A DNA stretch of 64,000 nt from Streptomyces actinomycinicus (GCF_016741775.1 NZ_JAERRK010000003.1:62001-126000), one strand, 5' to 3'. Counted from the first letter of the stretch, positions 11,169 through 20,909 are shown. Numbers and translations: made by a program. Notes: generated from the letters alone by a model not told the origin.

Positions 11169-11190
11169 CGGTGACGGGCGAGACGCATCC

Positions 11191-11219
11191 GGGCCGGGCA
11201 CCTTTGGGGTGTCCGGCCC
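11191..11219. terminator. Hairpin terminator after the HbhA-like gene
   Basis: GGGCCGGGCACC and GGGTGTCCGGCCC pair across a short TTTG loop directly after the stop codon. Confidence 0.5.
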
Positions 11220-11277
11220 GTTCTATGGGTACGGTGGCGGCGTATCCGGGATCGGTTTTCAACGGGCGGTGGGCAGC

Positions 11278-11622
11278 ATGCTGATGTTGGGCTTCACGGG
11301 GTTCATGGGCATCTTGAAGATCGTTCTGATGGCCCTGGCCGCGTTCGGGCTGTTCGACGCAGCGTTCCGCCGCGAGGACGCCTTCCGCGCCGCCGACAAG
11401 CAGAACAAGGTCTTCTGGCTGATCATCCTCGGCATCGCGCTCGTGGTCAGCTGGCTGTTCTCGATCCTGTCCATCCTGCCGATCGCCGGCGCGGTCGCGA
11501 GCATCGTCTACATCGTGGACGTCCGCCCCGCGCTCCAGCAGGTCGGCGGCGGCCGCGGCTGGGGCCGCCGCCGCGGAAGCAGCAGCGACGGTCCGTACGG
11601 GCCGTACAAGGGGGGCCGCTAG
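11278..11622 (+). CDS. DUF2516 small membrane protein
   Basis: The protein is 114 aa. Two hydrophobic segments (about residues 5-28 and 42-78) flank a charged AAFRREDAFRAADKQNKVFW linker that is typical of DUF2516, followed by a Gly/Arg-rich cytoplasmic tail. Family function is unknown. GTG 11269 is an alternative start. The Shine-Dalgarno is weak. Confidence 0.7.
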   Translation: MLMLGFTGFMGILKIVLMALAAFGLFDAAFRREDAFRAADKQNKVFWLIILGIALVVSWLFSILSILPIAGAVASIVYIVDVRPALQQVGGGRGWGRRRGSSSDGPYGPYKGGR

Positions 11623-11682
11623 CGGCAACCCGCCGTGGGGTGGTCGCGCCGGCGACGGCGGGACGCCCTACGGCGAGACGCC

Positions 11683-12984
11683 CTACGCCGTCCGGTCCAG
11701 CAGTACGACCGCCACGTCGTCCGTCAGCTCGCCCCCGTTGAGATCGCGGACCTCGCTCACCGCCGCCCGCAGCAGGTCCTCGCCCCGCAGCCCCTCCGAG
11801 AGCTGCCGGCGGATCATCTCCACCATGCCGTCCTGGCCGAGCCGGTCACCGCCCACGCCGACGCGGCCCTCGATCAGGCCGTCGGTGTAGAGCATCAGGC
11901 TCCACTCGGAGCCCAGCTCCACCTGCATCCGCGGCCAGCGGGCGCCGGGCAGCAGGCCCAGGGCGGGCCCGTTGTTGTCGTACGGCAGCAGCCGGGCGGG
12001 ACGGCCGGGGCGGGCGATCAGCGGGGCCGGGTGACCCGCCAGGCACAGGCCCGCACGGCGCCCGTCCGGCGCGATGTCCACCGTGCACAGCGTCGCGAAG
12101 ATCTCCTCGTCGGAACGCTCGTGCTCCAGCACCTGCTGCAGCGTGTTCAGCAGCTCGTCCCCGCACAGCCCGGCCAGGGTCAGTGCCCGCCATGCGATGC
12201 GCAGCTCCACGCCGAGCGCGGCCTCGTCCGGGCCGTGTCCGCAGACGTCACCGATCATGGCGTGCACGGTGCCGTCGGGGGTGCGTACGGCGTCGTAGAA
12301 GTCGCCGCCGAGCAGGGCCCGGGAACGGCCCGGGCGGTACCGGGCGGCGAAACGCAGCGCGGAGCCCTCCAGCAGCGGGGTCGGCAGCAGGCCGCGCTCC
12401 AGCCGGCGGTTCTCCTGCGCACGCAGCTTGCCCTCGGCGAGCCTCCGCTCGGCCGTGTCGGACCGTTTCCGCTCCACCGCGTAGCGGATGGCACGGCTGA
12501 GCAGCCGGCCGTCCAGTTCGTCCCGGAAGAGGTAGTCCTGGGCGCCGACGCGCACGGCTTCGGTGCCGCGCTCGGCGTCGCCGGAGGCGGTCAGCGCGAG
12601 CACGGCATGCCGGGGTGCGAGCCGGAGGACGTGCTTGAGCACGGCCAGCTCGTCGTCGGTGCCGCTGCCACCCGGCGCCGGGAGCGCCAGGTCCAGCAGG
12701 ATGCAGTGGACGTCGTCGGTGAGCAGCCGCTCGGCCTCGGTGAGGTTGCGGGCGGTGCGGACGCGGATCGGCTTGCCGGCCGGGTCCAGCAGATCGGGCA
12801 CGATCGGCGAGCCGGCCGGATCGTCCTCGATCAGCAGCAGGGTGAGAGCGGCGCCGGCGCCGTTCACGGTCGTGGGGTCGCGGTGGGCCTCTTCCTTGAG
12901 GGGACCGCCGACTGCGCGGGCGGCCTGCGCCTGACCACTCTCCACGGCCGGGATCGCTCTCTGCCGCGGTACGGGTACGGGCAT
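11683..12984 (-). CDS. Response-regulator receiver fused to PP2C/SpoIIE phosphatase
   Basis: The protein is 433 aa. A receiver domain (about residues 47-165, phospho-acceptor Asp98 in CILLDLALP) is joined by a short coiled linker to a SpoIIE-type PP2C phosphatase with metal-binding GGDFYD, DVCGHGPDEA and C-terminal TDDVAVVLL. This architecture controls anti-anti-sigma factors by dephosphorylation in response to a kinase. No cognate kinase or anti-sigma gene lies nearby, so the partner is elsewhere. GGAAGGAAC before ATG 12984 fixes the start. Confidence 0.83.
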   Translation of the reverse strand: MPVPVPRQRAIPAVESGQAQAARAVGGPLKEEAHRDPTTVNGAGAALTLLLIEDDPAGSPIVPDLLDPAGKPIRVRTARNLTEAERLLTDDVHCILLDLALPAPGGSGTDDELAVLKHVLRLAPRHAVLALTASGDAERGTEAVRVGAQDYLFRDELDGRLLSRAIRYAVERKRSDTAERRLAEGKLRAQENRRLERGLLPTPLLEGSALRFAARYRPGRSRALLGGDFYDAVRTPDGTVHAMIGDVCGHGPDEAALGVELRIAWRALTLAGLCGDELLNTLQQVLEHERSDEEIFATLCTVDIAPDGRRAGLCLAGHPAPLIARPGRPARLLPYDNNGPALGLLPGARWPRMQVELGSEWSLMLYTDGLIEGRVGVGGDRLGQDGMVEMIRRQLSEGLRGEDLLRAAVSEVRDLNGGELTDDVAVVLLDRTA

Positions 12985-13381
12985 CGTGTTGGGTTCCTTC
13001 CCTCCCCCCGAGGGCACGGGTGGCGTCGAGGGGTCTCGACCCACCGACCGGGACCATAGCGGCTACGACCGCCCCGATGGAATGGTGTGAGCCGCGTCGC
13101 TACGGATGCCGCCGCTGTCATATGCCGCGTTCCGTACCGCAGTTGGACAGGCCGCCGGTCCGGAGGGGATGACGAAGCTCACGTCCTGCGTGGGTTTGGG
13201 CGGTGGTTGGCCGTGCGGTGGGTCACATGACGCACGTCACCGGGCACATGGGCGGGCGCCACGGCCGACGGCGTGCGGGCGCCAGGCCCTCGGCGTGCGG
13301 GCGCCACGGCCCTCGGCGTGCGGGCGCCACGGCCCTCGGCGTGCGGGGCACCACGGCCCTCGGCGTGACGGGCGATCGTGC
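12985..13381. other. Intergenic gap with tandem repeat
   Basis: The gap lies between the divergent upstream side of the phosphatase gene and the stop of the NlpC/P60 gene. Apart from the repeat at 13253-13367 I see no gene; open frames through it follow the repeat rather than codon bias. Confidence 0.5.
13253..13367. repeat. 23-bp tandem repeat, 5 copies
   Basis: The unit CGGGCGCCACGGCCCTCGGC plus GTG occurs five times (lengths 23, 22, 23, 23, 24) and ends 15 bp from the stop of the NlpC/P60 gene. Unit length is not a multiple of three across all copies, so it is not coding. Confidence 0.85.
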
Positions 13382-14473
13382 TCAGGCGTCCGGGCGTACG
13401 ACACCCAGGATCGGCATCGAACCGGCGCCCGCGATCGTCACCGACCGCCCGGGGCGCGGGGCGTGGATGATCGCGCCGTCCCCGACGTACATCGCGACAT
13501 GGCTGGCGTCACCGAAGTAGATGATGAGGTCGCCGGGGCGCATGTCCTTGATGTCGACGTGCTTGAGCTGCTTCCACTGCTCCTGCGAGGTGCGCGGCAC
13601 GGGACGGCCGGCCGACGCCCAGGCCTGCGAGGTCAGGCCGGAGCAGTCGAAGGAGTCCGGTCCCTCGGCGCCCCACACGTACGGCTTGCCGAGCTGGGCG
13701 GAGGCGTACTTCACGGCCTTCTTGCCGCGTGCGGAGGCCTTGGCGTCGATGTCGTCGAGTACGCCGGTGTCCAGCCAGGCGGTCTGCGCCTTCTCGGCGG
13801 CCTCCCGCTCCAGCTGGGCGAGCCGCTCCTTCTCCTTCTTCTCCAGCCGGGACTCGAGCTTCTCGGCCGCGTCGATCTGTTCCTCGATCTTCTTCTTGGC
13901 GGCGGCCTTGGCCTTGCGGTTGGTCTCCAGTTTCTTCCACTGGGCGGACGCGTCGTCGGCGTACTGCTGCAACTCCTTTTGAGTGCGCGCCACTTCGTCG
14001 ATCAGCTTCTTCGCCGCCTGCTGGCCCTGGAGCACCCGGCCGGCGCCGTCCAGGAACCGGCCCGGGTCGTCGCTGAGCAGGAACTGGGCGGTGGAGGACA
14101 GGCCGCCGGTGCGGTACTGGTCGCGGGCCGCGGCGCCCGCCTGGTCCTTGAGCTTCGTCAGCCGCTTCTGTCCCTGGACGATCTTCTTCGCCAGCTCCAC
14201 GATCTCGGCGGACTGCTTCTTGCTCTTCTCCTCGGCCGCGTTGTAGGCGTCGGTGGCCACGGCCGCGTCGTGGTAGAGCTTGTCGAGCTTCTCGCGGACC
14301 TGTTCAAGGTCCTTGCCCGGGCCGGGAGTCGGCGAGGGGCTCGGTGTGCCGCCGGCCGTCGGCGCGGGCGTGGGCGCGGGGGCCGCGAACGCCGTGCCCG
14401 GTGCCGAGAGAACGGTCACCGCGCAGACCACGGTCAGGGCGGCCGTGAGCAGGCCGCGCTTGCCCGAACCCAT
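13382..14473 (-). CDS. Secreted NlpC/P60 peptidoglycan hydrolase
   Basis: The protein is 363 aa. A signal peptide ends in GTAFAAPAP (about residue 30), followed by a Pro/Ser linker, a long coiled coil (about 55-245, rich in Lys/Glu/Ala) and a C-terminal NlpC/P60 domain. The catalytic Cys is in DSFDCSGL (about 275) and the His in SHVAMYVGD (about 325). The coiled coil resembles RipA/CwlO regulators that keep the peptidase inactive until it docks. It is expected to cut the stem peptide between D-Glu and mDAP. GGGGGAAG precedes ATG 14473. Confidence 0.88.
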   Translation of the reverse strand: MGSGKRGLLTAALTVVCAVTVLSAPGTAFAAPAPTPAPTAGGTPSPSPTPGPGKDLEQVREKLDKLYHDAAVATDAYNAAEEKSKKQSAEIVELAKKIVQGQKRLTKLKDQAGAAARDQYRTGGLSSTAQFLLSDDPGRFLDGAGRVLQGQQAAKKLIDEVARTQKELQQYADDASAQWKKLETNRKAKAAAKKKIEEQIDAAEKLESRLEKKEKERLAQLEREAAEKAQTAWLDTGVLDDIDAKASARGKKAVKYASAQLGKPYVWGAEGPDSFDCSGLTSQAWASAGRPVPRTSQEQWKQLKHVDIKDMRPGDLIIYFGDASHVAMYVGDGAIIHAPRPGRSVTIAGAGSMPILGVVRPDA

Positions 14474-14818
14474 ACCACTTCCCCCAAACTGATTTACCGT
14501 CAGTAACTTACGATCGCCTGAGGGATCGTGCCACGGTCGCGTGCAAAGCGACAGAGGCCGTCGGAAACCGGAATTCCCCCCGCCGATCGCCGGTACGACG
14601 ATGTCCGTGCCGATGTGACGAGCGACGCACGGAGATCGTTCCCTCCGGCGGGAAAGTCCGCGCGGCGCCGGTGGGTACACGGGACGACGCGCGCACCGAC
14701 ACGGGATGACCCGACCCCGCACGGACGGCTCGCACGCCGGCACGGACGGGCTCGCGCACCGGTGGGCGGCGGTCGGTGCACCCGGTGGGCGGCGGTCGGT
14801 GCACCCGGTGCGGCCCGG
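14474..14818. other. Intergenic gap upstream of NlpC/P60 gene
   Basis: The gap holds the NlpC/P60 promoter side and the 23-bp repeat at 14761-14806. I see no gene and could not identify a ydaO-type riboswitch by eye. Confidence 0.4.
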
Positions 14819-14822
14819 TCAG
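14761..14822. repeat. 23-bp tandem repeat, two exact copies plus a degenerate one
   Basis: GGTGGGCGGCGGTCGGTGCA plus CCC is present at 14761-14783 and 14784-14806. A decayed third copy runs into the stop of the methyltransferase gene. Confidence 0.8.
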
Positions 14823-15667
14823 TGCACCGGCGCCAAAGCCTCCCAGGCCACGGTCACTTCGCCCTGCCGCCAGCGGGCCGGGCCGTCCGTCACCGGCCAG
14901 TCCGCCGTCAGGTCCCGTACCGCACGGAGCCAGCGCTGCCGGGCGCCGTAGGAGGCGTAGGGCGCGGCGGCGGCCCAGGCGCGGTCGAAGTCGCGGAGGA
15001 AGGCGTGCACCGGCTCGCCCGGGACGTTGCGGTGGATCAGTGCCTTCGGTAGACGTTCGGCGAGGTCGGAGGGGCGTTCCAGGGAGACCAGCCGGGTGGC
15101 GAAGGTGACCGTGCGGGGGCCCTCGGGGCCGAGCGCCACCCACACGTGCCGGCGGCCGATCTCGTCGCAGGTGCCTTCGACCAGCAGTCCGCCGCGCGAG
15201 CCGCCGCCGGCCGGGGCGAGCCGCGCGCACAGCCGCTCCCACACCGCGGCGACCTCGCCCTCGTCGTACTGGCGCAGCACATTGGCGGCCCGGACGAGCA
15301 TCGGGCGGCCGGGCACGGGGATCTCGAAGCCGCCGTGCCGGAAGGTCAGCCCCTCGCGCTCGTACGGCGTGGCCGCCGCCACCCGTTCCGGTTCGATCTC
15401 GACGCCGACCACGCGCGTGCGGGGAGCGACGGTGCGCAGCCGGCCCAGCAGTTCGACGGCGGTCCAGGGCGCGGCGCCGTACCCGAGGTCGATCGCCAGC
15501 GGATCCGTGGCGCGCCGCAGCTCGGCGCCGTGCACGGCCGCGATCCAGCGGTCCATGCGGCGCAGCCGGTTGGGGTTGGTCGTCCCGCGTGTCACCGTTC
15601 CCACGACGGGGCTCCCCCCGGCCGAGCGGGGCCGGGAGCGGGGGAGGGGCGTCACGTGGGCCGGCAT
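14819..15667 (-). CDS. SAM-dependent methyltransferase (class I)
   Basis: The protein is 282 aa. The SAM-binding motif LAIDLGYGAAPWTAVEL is near residue 58, an acidic residue ends the next strand (VVGVEIEPERV), and the rest is a Rossmann domain. The unusual GYG in place of GxGxG is typical of this actinomycete group, which sits next to mshA in many Streptomyces. The substrate is unknown. On the minus strand TACCCT (plus 15675-15680) lies 7 nt before ATG 15667, so a leaderless transcript divergent from mshA is likely. Confidence 0.72.
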   Translation of the reverse strand: MPAHVTPLPRSRPRSAGGSPVVGTVTRGTTNPNRLRRMDRWIAAVHGAELRRATDPLAIDLGYGAAPWTAVELLGRLRTVAPRTRVVGVEIEPERVAAATPYEREGLTFRHGGFEIPVPGRPMLVRAANVLRQYDEGEVAAVWERLCARLAPAGGGSRGGLLVEGTCDEIGRRHVWVALGPEGPRTVTFATRLVSLERPSDLAERLPKALIHRNVPGEPVHAFLRDFDRAWAAAAPYASYGARQRWLRAVRDLTADWPVTDGPARWRQGEVTVAWEALAPVH

Positions 15668-15674
15668 GCCTACG

Positions 15675-15680
15675 AGGGTA
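15675..15680 (-). promoter_or_regulatory. -10 box (TACCCT) for the methyltransferase
   Basis: The minus-strand TACCCT is spaced 7 nt from ATG 15667, with no Shine-Dalgarno between. Confidence 0.45.
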
Positions 15681-15905
15681 GGCGCCCCGGGCGGGCGGCC
15701 GCCGCCGGCAGGTGGGCCCCAGGGGCGGGGTCATGGTGGGGTTCCTGCCGGGTACACGCCGGTGACGAGCGGTTGAGCCAAATAAGGTAATGATTCGGTA
15801 AAGCACGGCGCAGGGGAATTGAGTTCGCCCCCGCCGCTGTTGTCCACCCTTGGAGGGCGAGGTGAACCCTCCGGCAGGCATGCCCGCACCAAGGAGGAAC
15901 GCCAC

Positions 15906-17276
15906 GTGAGCCAGTACGTCAGCAGGCTCGGGCGACGCTCCCCGTCGGTGGCCCCGCGGCTCTGGCCGCACCGCAGGCCCCGCCGGGTCGCCATGCTCTC
16001 CGTACACACCTCACCGCTCCACCAGCCCGGCACCGGTGACGCCGGCGGCATGAACGTCTACATCGTGGAGCTGGCCCAGCGGCTCGCCGCGATCAACATC
16101 GAGGTCGAGATCTTCACCCGGGCCACGGCCGGCGGACTGCCCGCCTGCGTGGAGCTGGCCCCCGGGGTGCTCGTCCGGCACATCGACGCCGGCCCCTACG
16201 AGGGCCTCGCCAAGGAGGAGCTGCCGGCCCAGCTGTGCGCCTTCACGCACGGCGTGATGCAGGCGTGGGCCGGCCACCGCCCCGGCCACTACGACCTCGT
16301 CCACTCCCACTACTGGCTCTCCGGCCACGTCGGCTGGCTCGCCGCCCAGCGCTGGGGCGTCCCCCTGGTGCACGCCATGCACACCATGGCCAAGGTCAAG
16401 AACGCCAACCTGGCCGACGGCGACACTCCCGAGCCCGCCGCCCGCGTCATCGGCGAGACCCAGATCGTGGCGGCCGCGGACCGGCTCGTCGCCAACACCG
16501 CCGAGGAGGCGGACGAGCTGGTCCGGCACTACGCGGCCGATCCCGCGAAGGTCGCCGTCGTCCACCCCGGCGTGAACCTGGAGCGGTTCCGCCCCTTCCC
16601 CGCGGGCGGCCCCGAGAACGCCACCGCCGGGGAGGCCAGGGCCGCCGCCCGGGCCCGCCTGGGCCTGCCGCAGGATGCCCTGATCCCGCTCTTCGCCGGC
16701 CGCATACAGCCCCTGAAGGCGCCGGACGTGCTGCTGCGGGCGGTGGCCGTCCTGCTGGACGAGCGCCCCGAGCTGCGGTCCCGCATCCTCGTGCCGGTCG
16801 TCGGCGGCCCCAGCGGCAGCGGACTGGCCAAGCCGGAGGGGCTGCAGAAGCTCGCGGCCCGGCTGGGCATCGCGGACGTGGTGCGGTTCCGTCCGCCGGT
16901 CGGCCAGGAGCAGCTGGCGGACTGGTTCCGGGCCGCGTCCGTCCTCGTCATGCCGTCGTACAGCGAGTCGTTCGGGCTGGTCGCGATAGAGGCGCAGGCG
17001 GCCGGGACCCCGGTGCTCGGGGCGTCGGTCGGCGGGCTGCCGGTGGCCGTGCGCGACGGCGAGACCGGCTTCCTCGTCCAGGGGCACGATCCGGCCGACT
17101 ACGCGCGCGTGCTGCGCCGGTTCGCCGACGAGCCGTCCCTCGCCGCGCGCATGGGCGAGGCCGCGGCGCTGCACGCCCGGTCCTTCGGCTGGGACACGGC
17201 TGCCGCCGCCACCGCCGACGTCTACACGGCCGCGACCCAGTCCCACCGCCGTCGCGTACGCTCCCACCATGGGTGA
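15906..17276 (+). CDS. mshA: D-inositol-3-phosphate glycosyltransferase MshA
   Basis: The protein is a 456-aa GT4 enzyme that joins UDP-GlcNAc to 1L-myo-inositol 1-phosphate, the first step of mycothiol synthesis in the cytoplasm. The N-terminal acceptor site reads [20 protein letters not shown], a middle block HPGVNLERF follows, and the donor site is [17 protein letters not shown]. All are characteristic of MshA. GTG 15906 is preceded by AAGGAGGAA at good spacing; no family similarity exists before it. The YbjN-type gene overlaps its end by 8 bp. Confidence 0.93.
   Translation: MSQYVSRLGRRSPSVAPRLWPHRRPRRVAMLSVHTSPLHQPGTGDAGGMNVYIVELAQRLAAINIEVEIFTRATAGGLPACVELAPGVLVRHIDAGPYEGLAKEELPAQLCAFTHGVMQAWAGHRPGHYDLVHSHYWLSGHVGWLAAQRWGVPLVHAMHTMAKVKNANLADGDTPEPAARVIGETQIVAAADRLVANTAEEADELVRHYAADPAKVAVVHPGVNLERFRPFPAGGPENATAGEARAAARARLGLPQDALIPLFAGRIQPLKAPDVLLRAVAVLLDERPELRSRILVPVVGGPSGSGLAKPEGLQKLAARLGIADVVRFRPPVGQEQLADWFRAASVLVMPSYSESFGLVAIEAQAAGTPVLGASVGGLPVAVRDGETGFLVQGHDPADYARVLRRFADEPSLAARMGEAAALHARSFGWDTAAAATADVYTAATQSHRRRVRSHHG
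17257..17262 (+). promoter_or_regulatory. -10 box (TACGCT) inside the end of mshA
   Basis: TACGCT is spaced 6 nt from ATG 17269. It would give the YbjN gene its own leaderless transcript besides read-through from mshA. Confidence 0.35.
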
Positions 17277-17769
17277 CGTCGAGAAGGCCGGGCAGGTCCT
17301 GGAGGGTGTCTTCGAGGACACCGAACTGGAGTGGGAGAGCCCCGAGTCCGGGACCTACGTGGTCAAGCTGCCCGGTGCGCGCAAGCTGTCCACGACGGTC
17401 TCCTTCCTCGTCGGCCGGCACTCCCTCTCGCTCAACGCCTTCGTCATCCGCCACCCCGACGAGAACGAGTCCGGCGTCCACCGCTGGCTGCTGGAGCGCA
17501 ACCTGAAGCTGTACGGCGTGAGTTACGCCGTCGACCGGCTCGGCGACGTCTACGTCACCGCGCGCCTGCCCCTCGCCTCCGTCACCCCGGACGAGATCGA
17601 CCGCTTGCTCGGCCAGGTCCTGGAAGCGGCCGACGGCGCCTTCAACACCCTTCTGGAGCTGGGCTTCGCCTCTTCGATCCGCAAGGAGTACGCCTGGCGG
17701 GTGGCTCGCGGCGAGTCCACGCGGAACCTGGACGCGTTCATGCACCTGATCGAACGCCCCGCGGACTGA
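17269..17769 (+). CDS. YbjN-domain protein
   Basis: The protein is 166 aa and has the YbjN/CesT-like fold pattern: a short N-terminal helix, then strands ending in [22 protein letters not shown] and a helical second half. YbjN proteins are chaperone-like and, in E. coli, linked to stress and motility control; here the role is unknown. The gene overlaps mshA by 8 bp, which suggests co-expression and perhaps a link to redox stress. It has no signal peptide. Confidence 0.8.
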   Translation: MGDVEKAGQVLEGVFEDTELEWESPESGTYVVKLPGARKLSTTVSFLVGRHSLSLNAFVIRHPDENESGVHRWLLERNLKLYGVSYAVDRLGDVYVTARLPLASVTPDEIDRLLGQVLEAADGAFNTLLELGFASSIRKEYAWRVARGESTRNLDAFMHLIERPAD

Positions 17770-17840
17770 CGCGCATTTCTCTCGCACGACCCCTTTCCCG
17801 TTCCAGGGCCGCAATGGCATGCTCACCGCCAACGCATTCC

Positions 17841-17876
17841 TGAACACCGTTCATGCACATGAAAATATGCATGAAC
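17841..17876. promoter_or_regulatory. Nested inverted repeats before the beta-helix gene
   Basis: GTTCATGCA (17849-17857) pairs with TGCATGAAC (17868-17876) across 10 nt. TGAAC-ACC-GTTCA (17841-17853) overlaps the first arm. The AT-rich centre and position 64-100 nt before ATG 17940 fit an operator of a LacI- or GntR-type sugar regulator. Confidence 0.5.
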
Positions 17877-17939
17877 GTGCGAATGCATCACCTCGATCCG
17901 CGTGCCGTGGATCCGCGTGAACCGAAGGGGCGGGTGGAC

Positions 17940-19147
17940 ATGAGCAACGCGCACCTCAGCAGACGGACCCTCCTGGCGGGGGCCACCGCGGTGGCCCTGG
18001 GCGCCGCGACCGGCCCCGCCCGTGCCGCCGAACCGCCCGCCCTCTGGCGGGAGTTCACCCGCACCCCCTTCACCCACCCGCAGCTCCCGTTCATCGGCCG
18101 GGCGGGACTGCGGGCCGGCACCACCCGCTTCCCCCGCCCCCGTACCGTCGCCGACGTCACCGCGTACGGCGCCGTGGCCGACGGCACCACGGACTGCGCC
18201 CCCGCGGTCAACCGTGCCATCGCCGCCGCCGGAAGGGCCGGCGGTGGCACGGTCGTCATCCCGCCCGGCACCTACCGCATCGACGACGTCATCCGCGTCG
18301 GCGACCCGAACGTCGTCCTGCGCGGCGCCGGCAGCGGCCGTACCACCCTGTACGCGACGAAGAACCTCACCGAACTGATCGGCGTGTACGGCTCTCGCTA
18401 CGGCGGCGACAAGTCCGTTCGGCGCCCGCCGGATCGGGCGTCGAGGGCCTCACCCTGGAGGCGGTGCAGACCCCGCAGGCCCCGCACCTGCTCGACAAGG
18501 GCCACAACGGGGCCGTCCTGCAGTGCGCCTACGACTGCTGGGTGGACGACGTCACCGTCCGGCACGTCGACAACGGCTTCGGCCTGGTCGCCGCCTCCGC
18601 CTGCACCCTGCGCCGCACCAGGGTCGCCGGGCGCGGCTCACACCACCCGTACTTCTGCCGCGAGGGCTCCCACGACAACCTGATCGAGGACTTCACGATC
18701 GAACAGCGCACCGTCCCCGCGGCCGCCGGCACCCAACTGCACGGCATCAACGTCGAAGGCCTGTCCTCCTACAACGTCTGGTCGCGCGGCGAGATGCAGA
18801 TGGGCACCTTCGACAGCCACCGCGGCCTGCCCTTCGCGAACGTGCGCACCGACATCACCGTGAACAACAACGGCCGGCACGGCGGCGACGCCAGCGCGGG
18901 ACCGCTGTTCGGCGCCCGCTTCACCCACTGGAACATCCGGGTCACCAACGGCCGGGCCGGCCTGATGAAGATCGACGGACTGGCCCCGTACTCGGCGACC
19001 GTGGGCCTGAACACGGTGACGGAGTTCGACCAGACCGACGTCCCCGACTTCCCCGGCGACCCGCACTCCCGCCTGGAGCTGTACGGCACCACGGACACCG
19101 TGCGCCCGCGCAACCTGTACGAGGCTCAGCGGGACCTGTTCCGGTAG
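17940..19147 (+). pseudogene. Tat-exported right-handed beta-helix (pectate-lyase-like) protein, deleted and frameshifted
   Basis: The N-terminal part has a Tat signal (LSRRTLLAGATAVALG) and the pectin-lyase fold entry VTAYGAVADGTTDCAPAVNR, and runs to about 18415. The C-terminal part is in another frame from about 18430 (SGVEGLTLEAVQTPQ, then HLLDKGHNG) to the stop at 19147. The family normally has roughly 100 more residues at the junction, so a large deletion together with a frame change broke the gene. Codon bias is good in both parts, so decay is recent. It overlaps the convergent AraC gene by 22 bp. Polysaccharide lyase or hydrolase function was probably lost. Confidence 0.72.
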
Positions 19148-19923
19148 CGCCCCGGGGTGATGCCGACCAGCTTCTTGAAGTGCCGGGTGAGATGGGCCTG
19201 GTCGCAGAACCCGGTCGCCGCCGCCACCTCGCCCGGTGGCAGTCCGTCCAGCAGCAGCCGCCGGGCGCGTCCGACCCGGCGGGACGTCAGGTACTGGTGC
19301 GGGGCGATGCCGTACGCGCCGCTGAACGCCCGTACCAGATGGGCGGGATGGGCGTGCAGCAGCCGGCCGGCCTCCGCCAGCGAGACGCCGTCGACCACCC
19401 GGGCGTCGAGCAACTCCCGCAGCCTGCGGGCGAGTACGGGGTCGGGGCACCGGCGCGGTGGTTCCGTGCGTCTCCGCAGATGGCCGTGGAGCCGCTCGGT
19501 GACGAGGGTCAGCCTGCTCTCCGCCTCCAGCTCGTCACCTGGCCGGGCGAGAGCGGAGTGCAGCTGTCCTACGCGCAGCCGGAGCACCGGATCCCGGAGA
19601 TCGGGCGAGTCCACGGCCGGCCCGATGAACTCCTCGCCGAGCCGGCTGCCGTCCAGATAGACGACCCGCTTGCGGAAACCGCCCGGGGCGGCCGGGGAGC
19701 CGTTGTGCGGGACGTGCGGCGGCAGCAGCGACACGGTGTCCCGCGGGGTGCCGTGCTCCTGCCGGTCCAGGTCGTACCGCACCGCCCCGGCGTCCACGAT
19801 CAGCAGGGTCCAGGCGTCGTGGACGTGCATCGGGTAGGCGTACTCCGTGAACCGGGCGTGGAAGACCTCCGTGACGCCCGGGATCCGCGGGCGCCACGCG
19901 CTGACTTCCCGACCGGCGGCCAT
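19126..19923 (-). CDS. AraC-family transcriptional regulator
   Basis: The protein is 265 aa. An N-terminal cupin-like domain (HARFTEYAYPMHVHDAWTLL) precedes a C-terminal double HTH (about residues 165-262; VSLAEAGRLLHAHPAHLVRA, then VAAATGFCDQAHLTRHFKK). It diverges by 49 bp from a DUF2000 gene, the usual arrangement in which the AraC protein controls that neighbour. Confidence 0.85.
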   Translation of the reverse strand: MAAGREVSAWRPRIPGVTEVFHARFTEYAYPMHVHDAWTLLIVDAGAVRYDLDRQEHGTPRDTVSLLPPHVPHNGSPAAPGGFRKRVVYLDGSRLGEEFIGPAVDSPDLRDPVLRLRVGQLHSALARPGDELEAESRLTLVTERLHGHLRRRTEPPRRCPDPVLARRLRELLDARVVDGVSLAEAGRLLHAHPAHLVRAFSGAYGIAPHQYLTSRRVGRARRLLLDGLPPGEVAAATGFCDQAHLTRHFKKLVGITPGRYRNRSR

Positions 19924-19972
19924 GCGAAGAACGTACAAGACGCGGCCGGGCGCCGGTCGGCAGTCTCACCGC

Positions 19973-20410
19973 ATGAACGAGTCCACGAGCCCCGAGCCCA
20001 TCCGCTTCGACACGAAGATCGCCGTCCTGCTGCGCGAGGACCTGGAGCCCTGGCAGCGTCTGAACGTCACCGCGTTCCTGGTCAGCGGCCTGGGCGCACG
20101 GCTCCCCGAGGTGACCGGCGAGCCCTACGAGGATGCGGACGGGGTGGGCTACCTCCCGATGTTCCGGCAGCCGGTGCTGGTCTTCGAGGGCACCAAGGAG
20201 ACCCTGAAGGCGGCCCACGGCAGGGCACTGAGCCGTGCCCTGCCGTGCGCGGTGTTCACCGCGGACCTGTTCGCCACGGGCAACGACCGCGACAACCGCG
20301 CGGCGGTCCGGGCCGTCCCGACGGCCGAGCTGGACCTGGTGGGGCTGGCGGTGTACGGCCCGCGGAACGGCGTGGACAAGGTCCTCAAGGGTGCCCGGAT
20401 GCACCCGTGA
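19973..20410 (+). CDS. DUF2000-family protein
   Basis: The protein is 145 aa and matches DUF2000 by pattern (FDTKIAVLLREDLEPWQRLN, then LPMFRQPVLVFEG). The fold is peptidyl-tRNA-hydrolase-like, but activity is unproven. It is divergent from an AraC gene and probably controlled by it. No signal peptide or membrane segment is present. Confidence 0.7.
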   Translation: MNESTSPEPIRFDTKIAVLLREDLEPWQRLNVTAFLVSGLGARLPEVTGEPYEDADGVGYLPMFRQPVLVFEGTKETLKAAHGRALSRALPCAVFTADLFATGNDRDNRAAVRAVPTAELDLVGLAVYGPRNGVDKVLKGARMHP

Positions 20411-20435
20411 GACCGTCTGACCGGGTGTCCGCGGC

Positions 20436-20909
20436 TCAGCCGAACATGCCGGGCACGTAGTCGCCGGCGGGCTGCTGCACGATGACGTTCGCGCGGTTGT
20501 AGGCGTTGATCAGCGCGATGAGGGCGATCAGGGCGGCGAGCTGCTCCTCGTCGTAGTGCTTGGCGGCGTTCGCCCACGCCTCGTCGGTGACCCCGCCGGC
20601 CGCGTCGGCGATCCGGGTGCCCTGCTCGGCCAGCTCCAGGGCGGCCCGCTCGGCCTCGGTGAACACCGTGGCCTCGCGCCAGGCCGCGACCAGGTGCAGT
20701 CGCGTGACGCTCTCGCCGGCCGCCGTGGCGTCCTTGGTGTGCATGTCGGTGCAGAACGCGCACCCGTTGATCTGGCTGGCGCGGATCTTCACCAGCTCCT
20801 GCGTGGCGGCCGGCAGGGTGGAGTCCGCGATCACCTTGCCGGCGGCGTTGAAGTGCTTGAAGAGCTTGCCGGTGAGGGGGTTGGTGAGGAGGTTCATCCG
20901 AGCGTCCAT
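20436..20909 (-). CDS. Carboxymuconolactone decarboxylase/AhpD-like protein
   Basis: The protein is 157 aa. The AhpD-type redox site is CAFCTDMH (Cys50, Cys53, His57) preceded by Glu38, the classical ExxxxCxxCxxxH arrangement, followed by the helical CMD core. It probably acts as an alkylhydroperoxidase or related thiol enzyme. CMD-family genes are the classic target of ECF41 sigma factors, and the ECF41 motif is 42 nt upstream here (20951-20977). Confidence 0.85.
   Translation of the reverse strand: MDARMNLLTNPLTGKLFKHFNAAGKVIADSTLPAATQELVKIRASQINGCAFCTDMHTKDATAAGESVTRLHLVAAWREATVFTEAERAALELAEQGTRIADAAGGVTDEAWANAAKHYDEEQLAALIALIALINAYNRANVIVQQPAGDYVPGMFG

Noticed and set aside
14474..14600. 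c-di-AMP (ydaO) riboswitch before the NlpC/P60 gene
   Set aside because: Streptomyces hydrolase genes can have one, but the conserved core could not be found by eye.
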